From Pyrobaculum arsenaticum DSM 13514 (GTDB lineage: Archaea > Thermoproteota > Thermoprotei > Thermoproteales > Thermoproteaceae), in assembly GCF_000016385.1 (NCBI RefSeq), contig NC_009376.1, positions 992,001 to 1,056,000 of the forward strand: a DNA stretch of 64,000 nt. Reading direction: 5' to 3'. This document shows, one piece after another, positions 18,179 through 28,697 of this stretch. A program made the translations under genes and the position numbers. Within the stretch, counting starts at the first letter, position 1. Each line of letters begins with the position of its first letter. The notes beneath the pieces are model-generated. The model searched no databases. It was not told where the DNA came from and saw only the letters and a list, made by a program, of their open reading frames with translations.

Positions 18179-18990
18179 AGGTGGTCATAAAGCCCCTGGG
18201 CTACGCCCGCATCGCCGCGAGGCCCCCCTCCACGCCCTCAATAGCGGCGAGGGACGAGGCAACCGCCGCGCCGCCCCCCTCCACAGTGCTGGGCATGCTG
18301 GGCGCGCTGAAGGGCATCGTCGCCCAGTGCCCCGGCCCAGGCCCCCAAGGCGCCGAGAGACAACTGGTGGAGCTGGCACAAGCTCTCGGCGTCAGAAGCG
18401 TCTGGGGGCCCCTGGTGGAGATAGACGGCGTCCTCCACGCCCCCGGCCTAGACTCCCTATACGCCGTCAAAGGGGGTAGGGTCGAGAGGAGGGCCATATC
18501 CACCATCCGCAGAGTGGGGCTAGCCCTAAGCGCCTTCAAGACAGCGGCGCCGGGCTTCCTGTACACCGCCACCTACGTCGCGGAGAAGGCGAAGTACATC
18601 TACTACATCGACGCCGACGGCTTGAGGGGGGGAGTGGCGAGACTAGGCGGCGAGGGGAGACTGGCCCTAGTCGAGGTGGAGGAGGGCGAAGCCGACATCC
18701 CAGAGGAGATCACCGGCAGAGCCATCCTCCTAACACCACTCCTAATCCCAGAGGGGAGGCCGCCCCAGTGCCTAAGGCCGTTGGGGGTGTTCGAGGAGCG
18801 GGGAGGGGCGGTTGAGATAGCCCCCAAGGTCAGGGTAGTCCAGTGGGGCCTAGGCTTCTCGGAGGTGTGCAGGGAAAGGAGGCCGATGTACCCCGCAATC
18901 GCCCCGGGCACCGTGGTGGAGGCCACCCGCTGCGGCAGAAACGTCGGCTACCTCGCAGAGCTGGGATACGGCGCGTTGATGCCTCTATGA
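18175..18990 (+). CDS. cmr3: Cmr3, Cas5-like subunit of type III-B complex
   Basis: 271 residues, ATGA overlap with cmr2. MKVVIKPLGYARIAARPPSTPSIAARDEATAAPPPSTVLGMLGAL is the Cmr3 N-terminal RAMP fold; the C-terminal RNVGYLAELGYGALMPL is the Gly-rich end. Cmr3 holds the 5' tag of the crRNA against Cmr2. Confidence 0.88.
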   Translation: MKVVIKPLGYARIAARPPSTPSIAARDEATAAPPPSTVLGMLGALKGIVAQCPGPGPQGAERQLVELAQALGVRSVWGPLVEIDGVLHAPGLDSLYAVKGGRVERRAISTIRRVGLALSAFKTAAPGFLYTATYVAEKAKYIYYIDADGLRGGVARLGGEGRLALVEVEEGEADIPEEITGRAILLTPLLIPEGRPPQCLRPLGVFEERGGAVEIAPKVRVVQWGLGFSEVCRERRPMYPAIAPGTVVEATRCGRNVGYLAELGYGALMPL

Positions 18991-20162
18991 GGCGGCTCTA
19001 CGTTGCCACCTGGGGCAACCCCCTGGAGTGGCGGGAAGTGGACTACCAATGCGACGGGAGGGGGGTGAGGAGGGGCTTCGCCTCCGCCGTCTGCGCAGAG
19101 GCCGACAAATACGTCGTACACGTCCTCGACAGCGTAGTCACGGCATCGGGAGGAGGCCAGGGGAGGCCCCTAAACCCACACGCCGTGGAGGCCGCAAAGA
19201 AGGCGGGGCTCAAAGTCGTGGAGAAAGACGGGGCGGTCCACGTGGAGCCGCCCCAGTGCGAGAAATGGAGGGAATACGCCAGGCGCTACGTAGAGGAGCT
19301 ACTCAGGAGGATAGGCATAGAGGGGACAGTCGTAGTCACAGCCGCCGTCGGGAGGCTGAGCAACAAGACGTACAGAGGCACCCCCGACCTAATACTCTCA
19401 GAGCTCATATGGGGCCTGTGGCAAGCGGTGAAGGAGCTCGGCGAGCCCAAGGGCCAGCTGGACATACACCTAGACGTCACACACGGGATAAACTTCATGC
19501 CAACCGCCGCCCTCTGGGCCGCCAGGCTGGTCGCCTCCATAGCCCTCGCGGCGGGGTACGACAAAGTCGTCCTCAAGGCGTACAACTCCACCCCCAACCA
19601 GTGGCACTACGTGGAGGTGTTCACCGAGGAGGTCACACACATACAGTTCCCCCGCCCGCCCCGCTCCCCCGCCGCCAAGGCCCTGTACTACGGAGCCCCC
19701 ATACACTACGCCCACCTATGCAAGGAGGAGCAATGCCACGAGCCCCCCACAGCGGAGCCCACGTGCGTAGACAACGAGGTCCACTACCCCCAGCCCAGGA
19801 CAACCCCCCTCCAGCTCTACGAAATACTCCTAACACAAGCCGGCTGCCCGCAGAGCATCCCCACCCTGAAGCAACTAAAGGACTGGCACCTAGTAAAGGT
19901 GCTACCCCCCACAGCCAGCATGGTAGTCCGTCACGAGCTAAGCGCCATACAGAAAGCCCTCGGAAGGAGAAAAATCGGAAAATGCACAAAGCTCATAGAA
20001 ATACTCCCCTACGCCGCCGGCGACCCCAACCCATGTCAAGACGACAACAGAAACTTCGTCGCCCACGCCGGCTTGCTGGCAGATCACACCGAGCTGTGCC
20101 CCCACGGCGACGACTACCAAATAAAAATAGAAGAAGCCACAATGAAGTGTCTACAAAAATAG
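18987..20162 (+). CDS. csx1: Csx1, CARF-HEPN ribonuclease (copy 1)
   Basis: 391 residues from an ATG overlapping the cmr3 stop. The CARF half starts RLYVATWGNPLEWREV and contains LDVTHGINFMPTAALWAARL, the Csx1 ligand-pocket motif. The HEPN half carries RNFVAHAG, with Arg355 and His360 in the R-x4-H active site. Csx1 is a cOA-activated RNase that degrades RNA non-specifically during type III defence. Being the third gene of the cmr2-cmr3-csx1 unit puts it under the same control as the signal producer. The extra cysteines (CKEEQCHEPPTAEPTC) may form disulfides or a metal site. Confidence 0.92.
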   Translation: MRRLYVATWGNPLEWREVDYQCDGRGVRRGFASAVCAEADKYVVHVLDSVVTASGGGQGRPLNPHAVEAAKKAGLKVVEKDGAVHVEPPQCEKWREYARRYVEELLRRIGIEGTVVVTAAVGRLSNKTYRGTPDLILSELIWGLWQAVKELGEPKGQLDIHLDVTHGINFMPTAALWAARLVASIALAAGYDKVVLKAYNSTPNQWHYVEVFTEEVTHIQFPRPPRSPAAKALYYGAPIHYAHLCKEEQCHEPPTAEPTCVDNEVHYPQPRTTPLQLYEILLTQAGCPQSIPTLKQLKDWHLVKVLPPTASMVVRHELSAIQKALGRRKIGKCTKLIEILPYAAGDPNPCQDDNRNFVAHAGLLADHTELCPHGDDYQIKIEEATMKCLQK

Positions 20163-20637
20163 CCCAGCAACCACTACTAGAATAGGGGGCTCTACCGGGA
20201 CCACATACAGCGCCGAAAAACAGCCCAGCACATAACCCAACCAGCAAAAACCGCTTACGACTAAACCCCTTACCTGTCCTACGCATCGCCACATCGCCCC
20301 ACTAGTAGACCCGACACCCACGTCTCATACACACGTCGAGACTTATACTGTGCAGTTGCTTGCCAGCAGTTCCGACATCCCCCGCCCCAAACGCCGCATA
20401 AAGTCGCCATCCAGACAAACAGCCCAGACGACAGTGTCTACCCCCGATCCAGACAGCTTAGCAGACACCCACTCCTCCCAGCTTGCTGGTGATCTCTCGA
20501 CCTATCGGCCAGACAGCTTAGCAGACACCCACCGAAGAACTCGCCTAACAGCCCTCTCCACAGCACACCCCAGCCGGGCTAAGACGCCTCGGCACCGCCT
20601 AGCTAAGGAACAACAATCACCCAAACCCTCGTCGTAA
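20163..20637. other. Intergenic region between csx1 and leader 2
   Basis: About 475 bp without a supported gene. It contains a 24-bp perfect direct repeat 60 bp apart (20449-20472 and 20509-20532, starting CCAGACAGCTTAGCAG) that is unrelated to the CRISPR repeat sequence. A short C-rich region (20380-20450) repeats CCAGAC/CAGCCCAGAC words. Confidence 0.6.
20449..20532. repeat. Two 24-bp direct repeats with 36-bp spacing
   Basis: Copies at 20449-20472 and 20509-20532 are identical over 24 bp (start CCAGACAGCTTAG, end CAGACACCCAC) and separated by 36 bp of unique sequence. The period of 60 bp imitates a CRISPR unit, but the sequence differs from both repeat families here and no cas-type leader adjoins it. 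Confidence 0.8.
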
Positions 20638-20950
20638 CTATATACCCTATATAAACTGCGGCGTTTATAAAACGTCGTGCAACAAAAGCTTTACTTTTGT
20701 CAATATTTCAACTCTCATCGGCGCAGGGCGTTTTTAAACGCCGAAAATCCAATTTATAAAACGCCGTGCAGGACAAAGCCGCAAGACGCCGCCGGAGGGC
20801 AAAAACACGCCCAAAGCCACCCGCCACAACACACCGACGCCGAACCCAGAACAAGACACAAAAAACAAACCCAAAGACAAGCCAGTCCGAAACCAAAACA
20901 CACCCAAGAAAAACTTAAAAACCCACCAAAACAAACCCCCAGAAACCCCA
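20638..20950 (+). promoter_or_regulatory. CRISPR leader 2
   Basis: Exact copy of leader 1 (6874-7186), offset by 13,764 bp; I found no mismatch when reading the two side by side. The identity starts exactly at the CTATATACC box and runs into the first repeat. The core promoter AAGAAAAACTTAAAAACCCA is at 20906-20925. Confidence 0.92.
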
Positions 20951-23900
20951 GAATCTCAAAAAGAGGATTGAAAGAGTGGCGATTATAACTCTGCGCAACC
21001 CAGGCCACTATACATAGAATCTCAAAAAGAGGATTGAAAGCAGTACTGCAATGCGGCTATAGGACGATAATACTCGACGAGGCCCATTGGAATCTCAAAA
21101 AGAGGATTGAAAGTAAGTTGTGGCTGACGACTGGGGCCAGGGAGTATGAGCGTCCAGAATCTCAAAAAGAGGATTGAAAGGCCGGGGACAAAAGCATACG
21201 TACGCCGAGAGTTACAAAAGCGTGAATCTCAAAAAGAGGATTGAAAGTATGTTGCCTGCCACGTGGCAAGAATTCCTCGGGGGAGACTGACAAGAATCTC
21301 AAAAAGAGGATTGAAAGAGTCTTTAAACATCCAGGGCAGGCGCGCAATTGATATACGAATCTCAAAAAGAGGATTGAAAGCTTCCTCACGTCGTCTGTGT
21401 TCAGAATACGTTTGAGTATTTCGAATCTCAAAAAGAGGATTGAAAGGTTGTGCTCGGGGACGCTTTCAAGCCGCGCGTCTAATACAGAATCTCAAAAAGA
21501 GGATTGAAAGGGAAGATCTTAAGCGCATCCGTCGTTGCGCCGGGACTTCGAATCTCAAAAAGAGGATTGAAAGATCCGGCGTGGGGAAGACGACGCTTGC
21601 GCTGAACTTAGTGTCGAATCTCAAAAAGAGGATTGAAAGCTGTTGGGTTGCTCAGACAGAGCTATTCCAGCCGCCCTTAGGGCGGCTAGAATCTCAAAAA
21701 GAGGATTGAAAGGCAACCTCCTTTGCGCCCATGCCACTAAGTCGCTTATGTTGAGAATCTCAAAAAGAGGATTGAAAGCTGCGTCTTAGATCCCGCCACG
21801 GGCCTGCCTCTCTCGTCTAGCTGAATCTCAAAAAGAGGATTGAAAGTCGTAGAGACGGCGTGTGTAGAGGCATGGCTCAGAACTGTAATACTGAATCTCA
21901 AAAAGAGGATTGAAAGGGCGGCTACCACAGCGGCTAGAAAAGCCGACGGCAAGGCCAGGAATCTCAAAAAGAGGATTGAAAGTATGCCACTTGTGCCGCC
22001 ATGGTGCCGTAGGCGATAAATCCGCGAATCTCAAAAAGAGGATTGAAAGGGCACGGTACGTAGGCGAGAACTATAAAATGGCCTACTGGCCGAATCTCAA
22101 AAAGAGGATTGAAAGCTACAATCTCTAACGTCTCCCCACAGTAGGGACACGATACTGAATCTCAAAAAGAGGATTGAAAGTCTCTAACCAAACTGTGTAC
22201 GAGAATCTTGACGGCCAGCCTCCCCAATGAATCTCAAAAAGAGGATTGAAAGTCTACGTACACTATGCCGACGCAGTGTTGGTATCTGTTACTCGGAATC
22301 TCAAAAAGAGGATTGAAAGAACACGAGGCGGCTAAGCGGATGGCCCTCGAGGGAGAGATAGAATCTCAAAAAGAGGATTGAAAGCCTTACCACATGCTCC
22401 TCTGGGACGCATAACGATGTCATTGGCAAGAATCTCAAAAAGAGGATTGAAAGCAGTAACGCGTATAGTCGTTGCGCGAGCCTACTTTGTTCGCCTGAAT
22501 CTCAAAAAGAGGATTGAAAGACTGCAACGCGACGGAGACGCGACGCAACTATGACAAGTTCAAGAGAATCTCAAAAAGAGGATTGAAAGTTACACAAGCG
22601 TTAGTGGATGTATTGGTGAGCAAGTGCGATAGAATCTCAAAAAGAGGATTGAAAGAATGCTTAAGGGCCTGGGACCCCGACCGGGGTCCCGGGGCCAGAA
22701 TCTCAAAAAGAGGATTGAAAGTGCTTGATGACGTCGGGAGGCGGATGGCCAGTTACGCCAATACTAGAATCTCAAAAAGAGGATTGAAAGATAATAGATA
22801 CTTAGAAGTAAAATATCCAAACGGCATTAGGGCGAATCTCAAAAAGAGGATTGAAAGTGCGCAGTTTCCTCTTGAACCCGCCGTACAGTAAGCCATGGAA
22901 TCTCAAAAAGAGGATTGAAAGGGTTTCACAGACGCACGCGGTGACATGCGCAAATACAGACTGAATCTCAAAAAGAGGATTGAAAGGCAAAGAACCGTGC
23001 AAGATTTCTCCTGGCACCGGGGTCAGAATCTCAAAAAGAGGATTGAAAGACCGCTTTAGCGGCCTTGATTAAATCTTCGTCTGAGAGAAGGAATCTCAAA
23101 AAGAGGATTGAAAGAACAAACCCCACAAATAGACAAGCGGGCAATCATGGCAATTATCGAATCTCAAAAAGAGGATTGAAAGCAGTTACGCCTTGTCCGC
23201 TTATTCTGTGGGCGATCATGTGGAAGAATCTCAAAAAGAGGATTGAAAGTGTCTTCATATATTGTGCAGTCCTCCCCTTCGCACTGCACTGAATCTCAAA
23301 AAGAGGATTGAAAGAGCCGACTACGTGGTGAGACAACAATCCAGCGACCGCGACTGAATCTCAAAAAGAGGATTGAAAGACGTTGCTTCCCCTCCGATCT
23401 TCCCCCACGACCTGGGGGAGAATCTCAAAAAGAGGATTGAAAGGCGCATGTATATCACGTCTTTTTTCTTGGCCCCCCCCTTCCGTTGCGAATCTCAAAA
23501 AGAGGATTGAAAGAAGGCCGCGCTGGGCCACAGCCAAGGCAGTATCGTGTAGAGGAGAATCTCAAAAAGAGGATTGAAAGGGGATCCCAGTCGGGGCCCT
23601 GGGGCCAAAGAACAGGCAAAGTGAATCTCAAAAAGAGGATTGAAAGCGTGTCCAGATACCTAGCCGAAACACTCTGCGGCCCGTACATATGAATCTCAAA
23701 AAGAGGATTGAAAGGCTTTGCGCACTAAAGAGCTGTCGGACGACGTCATAGTTTTGGAATCTCAAAAAGAGGATTGAAAGGTAGATATTCTGAGTCGGAT
23801 AATTTAAAGTCCGGCCTGAATCTCAAAAAGAGGATTGAAAGTCTACGAGGACGTAGCGCTCTCCTTCCTGCCTGACAAAGACGAATCTCAAAAAGAGGAT

Positions 23901-26900
23901 TGAAAGGTCACGCGGTACAAATGCACGCATGAAGGCGTAGACGTCTTGAATCTCAAAAAGAGGATTGAAAGTAAGCCATAATTGTGCAAACATCTGCATA
24001 CGCGTAACAGCTTGGAATCTCAAAAAGAGGATTGAAAGCTTGATACTTCCTTATCGTGTCATAGCTACGACCTAGAAATCTCAAAAAGAGGATTGAAAGG
24101 CCTTATTGTTAATCCAAGGCCGAATTTGTCGAATACAACTGAATCTCAAAAAGAGGATTGAAAGCCACGTACGAGTTCGGCGGCGCGTGCCGCGGCGGCT
24201 CCTTGCCCGAATCTCAAAAAGAGGATTGAAAGACGTGCGCCTATTTGCAGACCCGGTGCCCGTAGAGGCGAATGAATCTCAAAAAGAGGATTGAAAGTCT
24301 TGCACTGCCTCGGCCAGCAAGCGCGCCAGCATGTGCGGAATCTCAAAAAGAGGATTGAAAGCTTAGCACGTGAAGCTGTGATTGCGCTCATTACTGCTGG
24401 GAATGAATCTCAAAAAGAGGATTGAAAGCTATAATATCAACTATCTTTATCCTATCCTCACCACTACGATAATAGTAAATAGGAATCTCAAAAAGAGGAT
24501 TGAAAGCGCATCTCACTACAACGCCGACGTAGTCGGTTTGGCGCTGTTACTCGAATCTCAAAAAGAGGATTGAAAGGCTGAGCCGGGGAGCACGACAGCT
24601 GTCGTAGCCACCGCCTTAGAATCTCAAAAAGAGGATTGAAAGCTTGTGGAGAGGTACCTGCGCGCAATCGGCGACGAGCTGATTATGCGAATCTCAAAAA
24701 GAGGATTGAAAGCTTTTCTCTCTTTTGCCTTTTTCGGCGCGAGAGTTGAACTAAGAATCTCAAAAAGAGGATTGAAAGATCTTATTATCACGTGTCGTTA
24801 CTAATCAGCACGATGATGGCGGAATCTCAAAAAGAGGATTGAAAGCACCTCTTCCAGCGACCTCTTCACGTCGAGGTGGGCTTGTCTACGAATCTCAAAA
24901 AGAGGATTGAAAGTTTTTCTTTTCTTTTTCAGGTGAGGGAACCGAGTTGGCGTGAATCTCAAAAAGAGGATTGAAAGGCTTTCGCCTGATGAGACGCCTG
25001 AACGCGGCCAGTACGTCTCGGGCGAATCTCAAAAAGAGGATTGAAAGACAACGGCTGGGTACGGAATACCGCTCAGCAAAAGGCTGAGCATAGGAATCTC
25101 AAAAAGAGGATTGAAAGATTTAAACAGATGCTTACTGCCTATACATGTCGACCGGGAAAATGAATCTCAAAAAGAGGATTGAAAGTGCCGTATACAAAGC
25201 ACAGCTACTACGCAGACGTGCTTTACGAGAATCTCAAAAAGAGGATTGAAAGTTAAGCAGTAGCGTGGTAAGCGCTACGTTGCCCGCAAGGCCTAACAGG
25301 AATCTCAAAAAGAGGATTGAAAGGGTGTATACAGCCTTTGTCAAGGCTGTATACGAGGTGGTTGGCAAAACTCGCGCAGAATCTCAAAAAGAGGATTGAA
25401 AGGCAGAAGTACATGACGTTGTCATATATTTCTCCCGCTATTTCTTGAATCTCAAAAAGAGGATTGAAAGACTTGTAGAGGGCTCTCCCCAAGTCGTAGA
25501 GGAGCCGAATCTCAAAAAGAGGATTGAAAGTTAACATTTTTTCATTAATCATATTTACGTAAAATTCATTATGAATCTCAAAAAGAGGATTGAAAGGGTA
25601 GTAACATTTTGTCAAACTCGCTATCGGCTTCTTTTTCACGAGAATCTCAAAAAGAGGATTGAAAGCCACTCTTCTTCGCTTAATGAGTCTATTTCTTTTA
25701 ACACGTCTGAATCTCAAAAAGAGGATTGAAAGTTGGAATAGACTCCTCCAACGCTAGCTGAGCTCTGCATGAATCTCAAAAAGAGGATTGAAAGCAGGCC
25801 GCGGCGTGCACAGAGGGGGGCACTGAGAAGACGCCGAATCTCAAAAAGAGGATTGAAAGCTTGTCGCACATATCGCTTAGTGTGTAGAACTGGCATACCT
25901 GGTAGTGAATCTCAAAAAGAGGATTGAAAGACTAAGTGGGGTCTACGGCTGGGGTTTTGGCACCCCCACATTATAAATCTGAATCTCAAAAAGAGGATTG
26001 AAAGATGCTGTAAAGCGCCAGCGCTCTGCATGTGCACCTAATAACGAATCTCAAAAAGAGGATTGAAAGCTTATTGTGTTTGGGCTGGATATTGGACATG
26101 GCTGTGCGTATGCAAGAATCTCAAAAAGAGGATTGAAAGTTTAAGAGGAGCGTTGTCAACGCCACATTTCCGCCCAAACCGAATCTCAAAAAGAGGATTG
26201 AAAGTGCCAGCCGTGGAGCTACGCCACCACATTCTCAAGAGACAAGAATCTCAAAAAGAGGATTGAAAGTTGGTTTATAAGCCGCCTCAATAAGGAGGTT
26301 GTAATCATGCCGAATCTCAAAAAGAGGATTGAAAGAAGAGCTGTTACGCAGTATAGGCTGTCGGGGGGCGAAGTGGCCAGAATCTCAAAAAGAGGATTGA
26401 AAGGAGGCCCAGTAGCGGCATAAGTTTGTCAAGCGCTTTTGATACGGAATCTCAAAAAGAGGATTGAAAGTGCCGTTACGCGCCTCGGGTATTGCGCGCA
26501 TCAACGCATTGAATCTCAAAAAGAGGATTGAAAGGCTCATACGCGTATCTATACACCGCCTGCAGTGCGGCCTGTAGAATCTCAAAAAGAGGATTGAAAG
26601 ACACTACGGCTTTTAACGGTTTTTAGTTTTTCTAGCCAATGAATCTCAAAAAGAGGATTGAAAGCGTATACTCACCACTTTATATTCACCCATAGAAATC
26701 TAAACAGAATCTCAAAAAGAGGATTGAAAGAAAATATCACACTGGTGACCCTCTCTAGTACAGGGAGTGGCGCCGAATCTCAAAAAGAGGATTGAAAGTT
26801 CTTCGACAGGCAGGGAGAGGAGAGGTACGCGCTGTACAAGGAATCTCAAAAAGAGGATTGAAAGATTAGTATTTGGTCTAGCAGGTCTTTTATTTGTAGA

Positions 26901-26930
26901 TATTCTGAATCTCAAAAAGAGGATTGAAAG
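20951..26930 (+). CRISPR. CRISPR array 2, about 90 repeats
   Basis: Same 24-nt repeat as array 1. I count 90 copies, first 20951-20974, last 26907-26930, with 89 spacers, most 40-47 nt but one of 55 nt (25324-25378) and one of 50 nt (25931-25980). One repeat (24076-24099) has A instead of G at position 1; the final repeat is intact. The leader is on the left. The array ends 60 bp before the cas4 stop of the type I-A locus, so it is the physical partner of that locus, while array 1 lies between the nurA operon and the Cmr locus. Confidence 0.97.
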
Positions 26931-26990
26931 GCTCGTTGTATGGATATGTAAAATATATACTTTGTAGATGGGGGGTGTGAAAAAGGGGGA

Positions 26991-27563
26991 TTAGATTTTT
27001 TCGACTTTGGTCTGGGTGAAGCCGCAGATTTTGCGGTACCAGCAGCTGGGGCATTTGGCTGGGTGGTAGCGGGGGTCTGGGGTCCAGCCGGCCATCATGC
27101 GGCGTATCTGGGCGGCGGTGTGCTTCACCAGTTCGGCGAGGTCGCGTGTCAGGGGGATGGCCTTTACCTCGCCCGTCTCGGCGTAGTAGATGTACGCGCC
27201 GGGTGAGGCCTTGCCGTACTGGGCCTGGGCGGCTAGGGCGTAGGCGGCGGCTTGGGCTTTGTGGTGGAGGGGCACCGCCCTGCCGGGCTTGGACAGCTTC
27301 ACCTCGAGGGGGGCGGGCCTTCCCCGTATGAAGAGGAGGGCGTCTACAACGCCGCAGATACCGGCGCCGCTTAGCCGCGGGGCGTGCACCACCTGCTCGG
27401 CGCCTAGGGCCTTGGCCACGGCTTCCACAGCCTCTCTCTGCGCCTCTTTTCCCTTCCGCATCCTCTCGGTGGGGGGCTCGGCCTGTCCCGTGGCTGTGTA
27501 GTACGCGGCGGCTGGGCAGTAGAGGTACTGCCTAATCAGCGCGGGGCTAATACAGCTCGACAT
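26991..27563 (-). CDS. cas4: Cas4, spacer-processing nuclease
   Basis: 190 residues. RQYLYCPAAAYY carries the first Fe-S cysteine, ICGVVDALLFIRGRPAPLEVKLSK is the RecB-type core (Asp and EVK), and CPSCWYRKIC supplies the last three cysteines. Cas4 trims prespacers and defines PAM and orientation. It overlaps cas2 by 17 bp and is the last gene of csa1-cas1-cas2-cas4, ending 60 bp from the old end of array 2. Confidence 0.95.
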   Translation of the reverse strand: MSSCISPALIRQYLYCPAAAYYTATGQAEPPTERMRKGKEAQREAVEAVAKALGAEQVVHAPRLSGAGICGVVDALLFIRGRPAPLEVKLSKPGRAVPLHHKAQAAAYALAAQAQYGKASPGAYIYYAETGEVKAIPLTRDLAELVKHTAAQIRRMMAGWTPDPRYHPAKCPSCWYRKICGFTQTKVEKI

Positions 27564-27822
27564 TGCCCCTCTTGGCCGGTGCCGGGGGGATTCTTATGGC
27601 GGTTTCGACTGCCCTCTTGTCCACCTTGAATATCACCACCTGGGCGTTGGCGCACCTGGCGACTCTGGCCACCTTCTCCGCCAGCTCCTTGACCAGGGCT
27701 GGGGGTAGCCTCCCCACGAAGACCGAGCGCTGTATCCGCTGGAGCCCAAAGGCCTTGAGCACCTCCGCAATTTTGTTCCTCACGTCGTCCTCCGACACGT
27801 CGTAGGCGACCACTAGGTACAT
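27547..27822 (-). CDS. cas2: Cas2, adaptation complex subunit
   Basis: 91 residues: MYLVVAYDVSEDDVRNKIAEVLKAFGLQRIQRSVFVGRL is a textbook Cas2 ferredoxin-like fold with the DVS strand end. Overlaps the cas1 stop by 10 bp. It bridges two Cas1 dimers during spacer integration. Confidence 0.95.
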   Translation of the reverse strand: MYLVVAYDVSEDDVRNKIAEVLKAFGLQRIQRSVFVGRLPPALVKELAEKVARVARCANAQVVIFKVDKRAVETAIRIPPAPAKRGNVELY

Positions 27823-28697
27823 ATGGACCTGGCCAAGGCCCTGGCCTCTCTGTGTATTTCTGCTGACAGCGGCTTGCCGGCGGCGCCGAGCTCCTCCAGC
27901 ACCGCGGCGGCGACCCTCAGCCTCGACTGGTGGGTGAGTAGTCCGCCCTCGGTTTCAAGCCCGTCGTATATCTTGGCCACCACGGCGTCTACCCTCGGCC
28001 TCCACTGCTCCATGAAGTCGAGCACAAGCGACGGCCGGCCGGACTTCTCGGCGTGGAGGAAGCCGACGTAGGGGTCGAGGCCGGCTATTAGCAGAGACTT
28101 GAAGCAGAGAGCCTTCAAAACGCCGTAGCCGTAGTTAAGGGCGGCGTTCACCGGGTCGCCGCCCTCCTGGTCGCGGCCCGGGAAGCCCGTCACCTCCCTA
28201 TATGCGGACCAGTAGGCCTCCGCGGCGGCCGCCTCGGCCTCGAGGACGTCGTGGGGCTCCGCGGCGTGTCTGAGGGCGTCGGCCGCGGCGGAGATCCTCT
28301 CGGCGTATTCCCTGTACTTGGCGAGGCGGCGCCTCCACCGCTTGACGTTTTCCAGCTGGCCCCGTATTTTCCTCCAGATCCACCCCTTCGCGATTTCCAG
28401 CCCCCTGCCGCTGACGGCGGCTTGGTACTGGCACAGCCTCTTGGCCCCCGTGGCGTCGCCCACGGGCTTCATGAAGACGCCTAGGGGCTCCCCCCTTGCG
28501 TCCATGACAACCACCGTGGCCCCGGCCCTCAGCAACATCCTCAACGCCCTCGCCGAGATGGAGATGCCGCCGGTGAGGAGCAGGACCTCGTCAACCTGGT
28601 GGAGGGGGTACTCCCGCCTCCCCTCCCTCCCCTCCACGACCAGTAGCCCCCTCCTCGCCCTTATTCTGGCCCCGTAGCTAGCGACCGCCACCTGCAT
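27813..28697 (-). CDS. cas1: Cas1, spacer integrase
   Basis: 294 residues. N-terminal beta domain (MQVAVASYGARIRARRGLLVVEGREGRREYPL), then the helical catalytic domain with the glutamate in LEAEAAAAEAYWSAYREV, NYGYGVLKALCFKSLLIAGLDPYVGFLHAEKSGRPSLVLDFMEQWRP containing the catalytic His and Asp. All signature elements are present, so this copy should be active, unlike the broken cas1 at 45184-46079. Its start overlaps the csa1 end by 20 bp. Confidence 0.96.
   Translation of the reverse strand: MQVAVASYGARIRARRGLLVVEGREGRREYPLHQVDEVLLLTGGISISARALRMLLRAGATVVVMDARGEPLGVFMKPVGDATGAKRLCQYQAAVSGRGLEIAKGWIWRKIRGQLENVKRWRRRLAKYREYAERISAAADALRHAAEPHDVLEAEAAAAEAYWSAYREVTGFPGRDQEGGDPVNAALNYGYGVLKALCFKSLLIAGLDPYVGFLHAEKSGRPSLVLDFMEQWRPRVDAVVAKIYDGLETEGGLLTHQSRLRVAAAVLEELGAAGKPLSAEIHREARALARSICT

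Noticed and set aside
20163..20340. Possible box C/D or other small RNA after csx1
   Set aside because: No convincing pair of C and D boxes or stable fold could be identified by eye.
7259..26967. Many open frames through the CRISPR arrays, with recurring ISKRGLK, NLKKRIE, FNPLFEI or LSILFLRF segments
   Set aside because: These peptides are the repeat read in different frames; the intervening sequence is spacer DNA with no coding bias.
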